NCBI GenBank assembly: GCA_937941555.1
Contig: CALDHJ010000520.1
Span: 1 to 5,121, forward strand
Source of the DNA: an uncultured Granulosicoccaceae bacterium
Lineage (GTDB): Bacteria > Pseudomonadota > Gammaproteobacteria > CALCKW01
Length of the DNA stretch: 5,121 nt
Direction: 5' to 3'
The position numbers and the translations under genes are program-made. The notes under the pieces are model-generated. The model did not search any database and was not told where the DNA came from. It saw only the letters and a program-made list of their open reading frames with translations. Below are positions 1-5,121 of this stretch, piece after piece; position 1 is the stretch's first letter, and each line of letters begins with the position of its first letter.

Positions 1-82
1 CATCCTCAAGCCTGGCACCGAACTGATCAGCGTAGAAATCGACGCCACACCGTCCGAGCGTGATGAGGTCGAGTTCGCTCAC
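1..82 (-). CDS. iolC: 5-dehydro-2-deoxygluconokinase IolC, N-terminal fragment (runs off left edge)
   Basis: Only the first 27 codons are in the window. They begin at a GTG (82-80) that overlaps the iolB stop codon as GTGA. The translation starts MSELDLITLGRCGVDFYADQ and continues FGARLED. This matches the usual IolC start, where a short beta strand leads into LGR.xVD.Y..Q.G.RLED, the opening of the PfkB/ribokinase-type sugar kinase fold. The family phosphorylates 5-dehydro-2-deoxygluconate (DKG) to DKG-6-phosphate, the step after IolB. The start is supported by the 4-nt overlap and the position of the motif. No clear Shine-Dalgarno precedes it, so translation may depend on coupling to iolB. 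In many proteobacteria IolC carries an extra C-terminal aldolase-like domain (DUF2090); whether this one does cannot be seen. The identification rests on a short stretch but a characteristic one, in exactly the expected operon position. Confidence 0.88.
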   Translation of the reverse strand, partial: MSELDLITLGRCGVDFYADQFGARLED

Positions 83-891
83 GGCGTGATCAGCCAATCG
101 TGGTGCGGGTGGTTGTGGAAGACCCATTTCCGGGTCGGGCCGGCCATGACATTGAGGTAGTAGCCCTCATAGCCGTGTGGCACGCCGTAGGGGTGGTAGC
201 CACGCGGCACCAACACGACATCGCCGTCGTGGATCGCCAGCGTCTCATCGAGACCATGGTCGTCGGTGTAAACGCGCTGAAAGGCAAATCCCTGTTCCGG
301 GAAAATCCGGTGGTAGTAGGTCTCTTCGAGCAGAGACTGGTTCGGCAGGTCGTCTTCGTCGTGGCGGTGCGGCGGGTAGCTACTCCAGTTGCCGGCCGGT
401 GTGCGCACCTCGACAACGAGCAGGCTGTGCGCCCAGTCGACCCGGTCGGGCAGGATGTCGTAGATGTGGCGCGTGTTGCTGCCCTCGCCCCGCAAGGAGT
501 AGCCGACATCGTCCCCGGCGATCAGCCGCACCGGGTAGGCATCGGCCTCACCACCGGGCGCACTGCACACTGCGAGTGTCAGTTCACCGCGCGCGACCAC
601 ATGCGCCGAGACGCCAGAAGGCACATAGAGCGAGACGGGCTTGATGTGTTCCGAGACGTGTTCGCGCTCACCGAGGTTGGCGAAATTCTCACCGCCGGCC
701 GCCATGTCGGCGAAGCCCGACACAATCACCAGACAGCGTTCCAGATCGTCAGCTTCAAAAGCCAACACGTCCCCGTCATCGAGACGATACTCGGCGAAGC
801 CGACATACTGCCAACCGGCCGAGGCCGGGGTGATGCGGTGTACGCAGCCGTCTTCATCGGCAGCCTGTGGCTTGATCAGCAACTCGCTCAT
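79..891 (-). CDS. iolB: 5-deoxy-glucuronate isomerase IolB
   Basis: Predicted cytoplasmic enzyme that isomerises 5-deoxy-D-glucuronate to 5-dehydro-2-deoxygluconate (DKG) in myo-inositol catabolism. The 270-residue product has the normal IolB length and shows the bicupin layout. The N-terminal half has GWQYVGF (residues 26-32) and a first cupin barrel. The second barrel has the family signature YPPHRHDED (172-180), the LEETYYHR segment (188-195) and PRGYHP (229-234). His175, His177, Glu189 or Glu190, and His233 are the likely metal ligands by family analogy. The protein ends with the KWVFHNHPHHDW-type tail common in the family. The ATG start (891-889) overlaps the iolG stop as ATGA, with a G-rich stretch (GGGGG) just upstream as a weak ribosome binding site. 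Its own TGA overlaps the iolC GTG. No frameshift or missing motif is seen. Confidence 0.96.
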   Translation of the reverse strand: MSELLIKPQAADEDGCVHRITPASAGWQYVGFAEYRLDDGDVLAFEADDLERCLVIVSGFADMAAGGENFANLGEREHVSEHIKPVSLYVPSGVSAHVVARGELTLAVCSAPGGEADAYPVRLIAGDDVGYSLRGEGSNTRHIYDILPDRVDWAHSLLVVEVRTPAGNWSSYPPHRHDEDDLPNQSLLEETYYHRIFPEQGFAFQRVYTDDHGLDETLAIHDGDVVLVPRGYHPYGVPHGYEGYYLNVMAGPTRKWVFHNHPHHDWLITP

Positions 892-1883
892 GGTGCCCCC
901 ACAGCTTGTGTTGTGCGGGTCTGCGCCGAGGTGGTGGCCGCGTCAGCCAACAGCAACGCTCGCAGGCCGTCTTCGCCGGTCGGCACGGTTCCGCCCTCGC
1001 CCGCTACCCAGGCGACAAACTGCGACAACTCGGCAGCATAGGCCTCGACGTACCGCGTCATGAAAAAGTCCTGCAGCGGCTCGCGGCGATAGCCCGAAGC
1101 GCCGGCCTGCTCGACCAGCGTGTTGCGCGGGTTGCTGATGCGCAACATGCCTTCGCTGCCGTGCACCTCGACGCGCTGGTCGTAGCCGTACACGGCGCGG
1201 CGAGAGTTGGTGATCACGCATTGCTTGCCGCTGGCGGTCAGCAGGGTCGCCGACGCGGTGTCGTAGTCTTCGCCCTCGATCGCCGGGTCGGTCAACACCG
1301 AACCGAAGGCGCTGACAGCGATCGGCTCCTCGCCGAGCATCCAGCGTGCAATGTCGAGGTCGTGGATCATCATGTCTCGGAAAATGCCGCCAGAGCGCCG
1401 GATGTAATCGAGCGGCGGTGCGGCGGGGTCGCGTGACGTGATCACGACTTGCTCAACCTCGCCGATCTCGCCTGCGGCAATTGCGGCCTTGAGCGACGCG
1501 AAGTGCGGGTCGAATCGGCGGTTGAAGCCGACCATCAACCGCGCGCCAGTCTCGGCGACCACCCCCAGACACGCGCGAACACGGTCGGCGTCGAGGTCGA
1601 TCGGCTTTTCGCAGAAGATCGCCTTGCCCGCGCGCGCCGCATCTTCAATAAGGTCGGCATGGGTGTCAGTCGGGGTGCAGATGATTACCGCATCCACGTC
1701 ATCGGCGCGAATCAGGTCGGCTACTTCGCCCACCCGGCAACCGTAGCGCTCGCTCAGCGCCCGCGCGGCCGCCGGCATGGCGTCCGCCACCGCGACCAGT
1801 TCCGCCACCTCACTCGCGGCCACCGCACGCGCGTGCACCTGGCCGATGCGACCGGCACCAAGAACAGCAAATCGGGATGTCAT
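888..1883 (-). CDS. iolG: Inositol 2-dehydrogenase IolG (Gfo/Idh/MocA family)
   Basis: Predicted NAD-dependent enzyme oxidising myo-inositol to scyllo-inosose (2-keto-myo-inositol), the first step of the pathway. The 331-residue length is normal for the family. An N-terminal Rossmann fold has the GAGRIG dinucleotide motif (9-14), and Asp34 at the end of the second strand suggests NAD rather than NADP. The EKP signature is at 92-94, with catalytic Lys93. The catalytic Asp170 and His174 sit in FRDMMIHD, completing the Lys/Asp/His triad of Bacillus IolG. The C-terminal domain contains NSRRAVYGYDQR and FFMTRYVEAYAAEL, both typical of true inositol 2-dehydrogenases. This separates it from the neighbouring, more divergent Gfo/Idh/MocA protein. 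The ATG (1883-1881) overlaps the upstream gene's stop as ATGA. GGAGA lies 9 nt before the start (1893-1897), inside the upstream gene's last codons. Activity on D-chiro-inositol or glucose, known for some homologues, cannot be excluded. Confidence 0.93.
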   Translation of the reverse strand: MTSRFAVLGAGRIGQVHARAVAASEVAELVAVADAMPAAARALSERYGCRVGEVADLIRADDVDAVIICTPTDTHADLIEDAARAGKAIFCEKPIDLDADRVRACLGVVAETGARLMVGFNRRFDPHFASLKAAIAAGEIGEVEQVVITSRDPAAPPLDYIRRSGGIFRDMMIHDLDIARWMLGEEPIAVSAFGSVLTDPAIEGEDYDTASATLLTASGKQCVITNSRRAVYGYDQRVEVHGSEGMLRISNPRNTLVEQAGASGYRREPLQDFFMTRYVEAYAAELSQFVAWVAGEGGTVPTGEDGLRALLLADAATTSAQTRTTQAVGAP

Positions 1884-2998
1884 GCAGGGGATTCTCCGTG
1901 TGATAACTCAACCCAGGCACCGGACGCGTGCGACGCGACCATCGCGTCGAGCACGCGGTGCACCGCGAGGCCGTGGGCGAAATCGAGCCAGTGTGGTTGA
2001 CCGGAGTCGATGGCGCTCAGAAAGTCGCGCTGTTCGATGATGATCTGGTCCTGGTAGCCGGTGCCGTGGCCCGGTCCGAGGCAGAAGGCCTCGTAGTTCG
2101 GGTGCGCGGGCCCGGTCAGAATTTTCGTGAAGCCCGCCTCGGACGCCGGCGCATCACCGCGGCAGAGCCACACGGCGTTCTGGTCTTCCTGATCGAAACG
2201 AATGCTGCCGGTGCTGCCGTGGATCTCGTAGGCGTAACCCATTTTGCGACCGTGGGCGACGCGGCTCGAGAGGATGTGTCCCATCGCACCGTTGGCGAAA
2301 CGGCACAGGCACTGCGCCTGGTCATCGTTCGTGACGGCTACGCCGCCGCGTTCGGGCACCACTGTTTGCACGTCCGACACCAGGGCGGCGATATCGCCGC
2401 CCAGTGCAATCGCGCAGTTGATCGCGTGGGGGGCGAGGTCGCCGAGGTTGCCGTTGGCGAGGCCCTCGGTGCGCCAGTTGGCAGGCAGGGACGCGTCGGC
2501 GAGAAAGTCTTCGGTGTGCTCGATGTGCAGGTAGCGCAGCGTCCCGATGGCTCCGTCCGCAATCAGCTGCCGGGCAAATTGGGTTGCCGGTGTGCGCACG
2601 TAATTGAAGCCGATCATGTTGACGACCCCGCTCGCACGCGCCGCGTCGACCATGGCCTCCGCCGAGGCGGTGTTCTCGGCCAAAGGCTTCTCGCAGAACA
2701 CCGGCTTGCCGAGCGCGAAGGCCGCCTCGCTGATCGCGCGGTGGGTGTCTTGTTGGGAGGCGATCACGATCGCCTCGATCGCGGGGTCCGCAACCAGCTC
2801 ACGCCAGTCGCCGGTGCTGCGCTTGAACCCCAGGCGCTCGGCTGCCGCGCGGGCGCCGTCGGCCGAGCGTGTGGCGATCATTTCGCAGCGTGGGCGCAAC
2901 GCGGTATTGAACACCGCGCCGACAGCCTGCAACGCCACGGCGTGGGCCTTGCCCATGTAGCCCGCACCGATCAGCCCGATGCCGATCTCACGTGTCAC
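1880..2998 (-). CDS. Gfo/Idh/MocA family oxidoreductase, possibly a scyllo-inositol or anhydro-sugar dehydrogenase
   Basis: First gene of the inositol operon; 372 residues. It has an N-terminal Rossmann fold with GLIGAGYMGKAH (8-19), the EKP signature at 103-105 (catalytic Lys104), GFNYVRTPA (130-138), and GNLGDLAPH (183-191) providing Asp187 and His191, so the catalytic triad is intact. The C-terminal alpha/beta domain includes an EIHGSTGSIRF strand, as in other members. Residues 26-65 (VGAVFNTALRPR to STGDWRELV) resemble the subgroup containing levoglucosan dehydrogenase and several inositol-cluster oxidoreductases, and differ from IolG. I infer oxidation of another cyclitol or a related sugar (scyllo-inositol, another inositol isomer, or an anhydro-sugar) feeding the IolG product pool; the substrate is not decided by sequence. 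The start is GTG (2998-2996), chosen because the Rossmann motif follows at the normal distance and GGAGA lies 6 nt upstream. The stop overlaps iolG by 4 nt. Confidence 0.9.
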   Translation of the reverse strand: MTREIGIGLIGAGYMGKAHAVALQAVGAVFNTALRPRCEMIATRSADGARAAAERLGFKRSTGDWRELVADPAIEAIVIASQQDTHRAISEAAFALGKPVFCEKPLAENTASAEAMVDAARASGVVNMIGFNYVRTPATQFARQLIADGAIGTLRYLHIEHTEDFLADASLPANWRTEGLANGNLGDLAPHAINCAIALGGDIAALVSDVQTVVPERGGVAVTNDDQAQCLCRFANGAMGHILSSRVAHGRKMGYAYEIHGSTGSIRFDQEDQNAVWLCRGDAPASEAGFTKILTGPAHPNYEAFCLGPGHGTGYQDQIIIEQRDFLSAIDSGQPHWLDFAHGLAVHRVLDAMVASHASGAWVELSHGESPA

Positions 2999-3004
2999 AG
3001 GGTA

Positions 3005-3030
3005 TCTCCGCCGAAAACCGGTCGGTGCGG
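3005..3030 (-). promoter_or_regulatory. Ribosome binding site of the operon's first gene, partly inside a small hairpin
   Basis: On the minus strand, GGAGA (3009-3005) stands 6 nt before the GTG at 2998. It is a good Shine-Dalgarno and decides this non-ATG start. Directly overlapping it is a potential hairpin (3030-3008): CCG, a CA bulge, CCGA, a 7-nt loop, then TCGG and CGG. This gives 7 base pairs with the last two G residues shared with the Shine-Dalgarno. The ribosome binding site is seen directly; any effect of the hairpin on initiation is inference. Confidence 0.55.
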
Positions 3031-3094
3031 CAGAAAGGTCAAAACGGCGATCACAGGCGTTCCTGGCAGCAAGGGGAGCTTCACTAAGCCTGCG

Positions 3095-3124
3095 ATTTAA
3101 TCACACCCCCAAGCCATTTTGCAA
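3095..3124 (-). promoter_or_regulatory. Candidate sigma-70-type promoter of the inositol operon
   Basis: Reading the minus strand, TTGCAA (3124-3119, 4 of 6 matches to TTGACA) is followed after 18 bp by TTAAAT (3100-3095, 4 of 6 matches to TATAAT). This would give a leader of roughly 90 nt before the GTG at 2998. Neither box is strong. The -35 box lies within the operon-proximal half of the 22-bp palindrome, so a repressor bound there would block polymerase. The AT-rich patch stands out in otherwise GC-rich DNA, which supports the placement, but start-site mapping would be needed to confirm it. Confidence 0.45.
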
Positions 3125-3137
3125 CCGGTTGCAAAAT
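3116..3137. promoter_or_regulatory. Perfect 22-bp palindrome, candidate LacI/GalR-family operator
   Basis: The sequence is identical on both strands over 22 bp, centred on the CpG between 3126 and 3127, with core TTGCAACCGGTTGCAA flanked by AT-rich ends. An even-length palindrome with a central CG and AA/TT at fixed distances is the general form of LacI-family operators. It lies about 118 bp upstream of the operon's first start codon and overlaps the candidate -35 element. By inference it is the binding site of a LacI-type inositol repressor; LacI-type IolR is known in Caulobacter, while RpiR-type IolR serves rhizobia. No regulator gene is in the window. It could also fold as a 9-bp AU-rich hairpin in the upstream gene's transcript, but there is no T-tract after it, so a terminator role is less likely. 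Confidence 0.75.
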
Positions 3138-3196
3138 CAATATCAACCGCCGGCGAAGCCAATAACCAACGGTCGCCCGGACTCCCGCTGTGGCGG

Positions 3197-5121
3197 CTAG
3201 GCCGCCGACAGGGGCAGACGCCGTGCGCGGTCGCCGGTCGAGCGCGCAAGCGCATTGGCAATCGCCGCTGCAGCCGGAGCAAGTGCTGCTTCCGCGGCGC
3301 CCGATGACGGTTCGTCGGAGTCGATCAAGGTGATCTGCATGTCCGGCACATCGGCCTGCCGCGGCAATGCGTAGCGGTCGAAGTTATCCGATGCGCCGAT
3401 GCCACCACGGACCTCGAAGGTCTCGGACAGGGCCATGCCGATGCCCCAGACGAGGTTGCCCTCGATCTGGGCGCGCACCTGATCGGGTGAGACCACCTGC
3501 CCGCAGTCGTGCACACACACCAACTGCGTCACGCGGGGTTTCCCCGAATCCGCTGCGACCCGTGCGGCGACAGCGAGAAAGGTCACGCCTTTGTACACCG
3601 CCGCCGCGATGCCGACGGATTCACCCGCTGTCGCAGCGTCCACGTCGATCTGCTCAGACAGGGTCGTTAGGCACGCCGCGAGGCGTGGGTTGTCGAGATG
3701 TGCCAGGCGAAACGCAATTGGGTCTCGGCCGGCGGCGAGCGCAAGCTCGTCCATCGCACACTCGATGGCGAAGGTGTTCGGCGCCGCACCGAGCCCCCGC
3801 CAGGGGCCGGTGGGCATCGCCAGACGCCGATCGGCAAACTCGGTCAGCTGGTTCTCGAATCGGTAGGGCACAGCCAACCCACGACGCGTCCCCGGATCTG
3901 GGATCTGGTCGGCCACCCAGGTCAGGGCCGACGGCACAAACAACGATGAAGTGAGAATCGGAGCGCCGATGGCGCGGTGATGCCAGAAGGCGATATGACC
4001 CGTGCTGTCGATTCCGGCGTCGATGCGTGTTGAGTACGGGGGGCCGACGTAGTTGTGGCGAAACTCGTCTTCGCGGCTCCACTGCACCTTGACCGGCTGG
4101 CGTACCGCGGCACTGAGCCAGGCGGCTTCAACTGCGGCCTGACACATCACGCGCCCGCCGAACGCGCCGCCCACGCGGTGGTTGCGCACTATGGTGTTTT
4201 CGCGCGACAGCCCGGTGGCACGGCTGACCAGATCCTGCACCAACCACGGATCCTGACTCCCACTCCAGACTTCACACAGGGTCTTGCCGTCGGCGTAGGT
4301 GATCACCGACGCGACGGCGCTGCGCGGTTCCATGGCCGCGTGAGCGACCATCGGTGAGTCGTAGCGCAGCGACACCGTTTCGACCGACGCCTCGCGACCA
4401 CGTGCAATCGACCCCTCGTCAATCGGCTCGTGGTCGAGCTCGCCCGAGGCAATCGCTTCGTCGATGTCGACCGGGCGGTCGGCGGCGTCGCGCTCCGCGT
4501 CGGTCAGAGGCTGCCATTGCACATCGAGTGCAACGAGGCCTTGTGCTGCGGCGTGCGGCGTCAGCGCGACCACGCCGACTTCGCTCTCGAATTCGACCAC
4601 GGCCTCAACGCCTGCAACCGCCTCCGCCGCCGCGCGGTTGAAACGCCCCATCGCCGCGCCGAGTTGCGGCGGTTTTGCGACTTGGCCATAGCGCATGTCC
4701 GGCACCCGGACATCTCGACTGTAGGTTTCGGCGCCCGTCACGATGCGTTCGAGGTTGACCCCGGGCGCAGGTTTGCCGACAACAGACAGCTCCTCTGCTG
4801 GTCGCTCGCTGAACAAATCGAGCGGGCTGTCGATCGGTTCAGCCAGGACCGTGGCTTCCTTGGCGTCGAGCAGTTGGGCGAAGGCAAGGCGCTCACCCGA
4901 GGGCGACACCCACTCACCCTCCTCAAGGGACCATTCAGCCGGGGCGCCGCCGGCGCGTGCAACCGCGCGCGATCGCAACACTTCACGCAAGCGCGCTGCG
5001 GCACGGGCTGTGACCGTGCGGTAGTTCTCCATGCTCTGGCTGCCAACCGTCATCTGACAGGGCGCCTGAATGGCCGTGGATTGGTGGTGGCAGTCTATCT
5101 CTGCAACCCCGACACCCAACT
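3197..5121 (-). CDS. Molybdenum hydroxylase large subunit, IorB-like (xanthine dehydrogenase family molybdopterin-binding subunit), 5' end missing
   Basis: About 640 C-terminal codons of a xanthine dehydrogenase-superfamily molybdopterin-binding subunit. Numbering from the TTG at 5119: TVGSQSMEN (24-32) is the segment that follows the N-terminal GQG-type region in IorB-like proteins. GAETYSRDV.VPDMRYGQVAKPP is the alpha/beta hammerhead domain. MEPRSA lies near 263-268 and the molybdopterin loop GGAFGGR at 317-323. GPWRGLGAAPN (438-448) holds the conserved active-site Arg. CGQVVSPDQVRAQIEGN precedes the C-terminal SGAAEAA with the catalytic Glu at 610, so the active site appears intact. The frame has no stop up to the window edge and the protein lacks the family's N-terminal part, so the TTG is internal and the real start lies to the right. 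Such proteins normally pair with a 2Fe-2S subunit and oxidise N-heterocycles or aldehydes. The substrate is unknown. There is no signal peptide to judge. Confidence 0.87.
   Translation of the reverse strand, partial: LGVGVAEIDCHHQSTAIQAPCQMTVGSQSMENYRTVTARAAARLREVLRSRAVARAGGAPAEWSLEEGEWVSPSGERLAFAQLLDAKEATVLAEPIDSPLDLFSERPAEELSVVGKPAPGVNLERIVTGAETYSRDVRVPDMRYGQVAKPPQLGAAMGRFNRAAAEAVAGVEAVVEFESEVGVVALTPHAAAQGLVALDVQWQPLTDAERDAADRPVDIDEAIASGELDHEPIDEGSIARGREASVETVSLRYDSPMVAHAAMEPRSAVASVITYADGKTLCEVWSGSQDPWLVQDLVSRATGLSRENTIVRNHRVGGAFGGRVMCQAAVEAAWLSAAVRQPVKVQWSREDEFRHNYVGPPYSTRIDAGIDSTGHIAFWHHRAIGAPILTSSLFVPSALTWVADQIPDPGTRRGLAVPYRFENQLTEFADRRLAMPTGPWRGLGAAPNTFAIECAMDELALAAGRDPIAFRLAHLDNPRLAACLTTLSEQIDVDAATAGESVGIAAAVYKGVTFLAVAARVAADSGKPRVTQLVCVHDCGQVVSPDQVRAQIEGNLVWGIGMALSETFEVRGGIGASDNFDRYALPRQADVPDMQITLIDSDEPSSGAAEAALAPAAAAIANALARSTGDRARRLPLSAA

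Noticed and set aside
100..1041. Long plus-strand open frame of 313 codons opposite iolB and the end of iolG.
   Set aside because: It lies antisense to two clearly recognised genes. Long antisense open frames are common in GC-rich DNA, and its product is low-complexity and resembles no family I recognise.
3011..3026. A second operator-like site around AACCGGT, centred about 107 bp from the main palindrome.
   Set aside because: Only about half of the 16 core positions match and the outer arms are not symmetric. It is better explained as part of the small hairpin near the ribosome binding site.
1928..3100. Plus-strand open frame of 390 codons opposite the Gfo/Idh/MocA gene.
   Set aside because: It is antisense to a gene with intact family motifs. 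Its translation has no recognisable motif, so it is explained as codon-bias shadow.
3116..3137. The 22-bp palindrome as an intrinsic terminator for the upstream gene.
   Set aside because: The stem would be mostly A-U with a CCGG loop, and no T-tract follows on the minus strand (TGGCTTGGGGG follows). The operator reading fits better.
5051..5119. TTG at 5119 or ATG at 5053 as the real start of the molybdenum enzyme gene.
   Set aside because: The protein would lack the N-terminal portion of the IorB-like family, while residues just upstream of GSQSM still fit the family (LGV..AEI). The frame is open to the window edge, so the gene is treated as 5'-truncated by the window.
1..5121. tRNA or rRNA genes, CRISPR arrays, insertion sequences, attachment sites or phage genes.
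   Set aside because: No repeat-spacer pattern, transposase motif, terminal inverted repeats or tRNA-like cloverleaf was noticed. Nearly all of the window is accounted for by metabolic genes on one strand.

Overview
The window looks like chromosomal DNA of a GC-rich (visibly over 60% G+C), probably proteobacterial, heterotroph. This rests only on base composition, gene families and gene order, so no genus is proposed. All supported genes lie on the minus strand. Read in the direction of transcription (right to left), the order is: the 3' part of a molybdenum hydroxylase large-subunit gene (5121-3197), a 198-bp intergenic region (3196-2999), then a tightly packed inositol-catabolism operon: a Gfo/Idh/MocA oxidoreductase (2998-1880), iolG (1883-888), iolB (891-79) and the first 27 codons of iolC (82-1, continuing off the left edge).

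The operon genes are joined by three consecutive 4-nt stop/start overlaps (ATGA, ATGA, GTGA), so they are almost certainly co-transcribed and probably translationally coupled. In the known pathway, IolG oxidises myo-inositol to scyllo-inosose (2-keto-myo-inositol). IolE and IolD (not in this window) carry the product to 5-deoxy-glucuronate. IolB isomerises that to 5-dehydro-2-deoxygluconate (DKG), and IolC phosphorylates DKG. The leading Gfo/Idh/MocA enzyme is distinct from IolG. It most likely feeds another inositol isomer or a related cyclic or anhydro-sugar into the same route, but its substrate cannot be read from sequence.

The intergenic region holds the most striking non-coding signal: a perfect 22-bp palindrome (3116-3137) with core TTGCAACCGGTTGCAA, the form of a LacI/GalR-family operator. 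Its operon-proximal half coincides with a plausible -35 element, and a -10-like TTAAAT lies 18 bp further on. This suggests a repressor-controlled promoter for the inositol operon. A small hairpin sits against the ribosome binding site of the first gene.

The right-hand gene encodes the C-terminal bulk of an IorB-like (isoquinoline 1-oxidoreductase / aldehyde dehydrogenase type) molybdopterin-binding subunit. Its reading frame runs off the right edge and the family-typical GSQSM segment lies close to that edge, so its true start is outside the window. Nothing visible ties it to inositol metabolism. Overall this is a recognisable catabolic locus rather than a new system. The points worth attention are the operator, the unassigned dehydrogenase and the substrate of the molybdenum enzyme.
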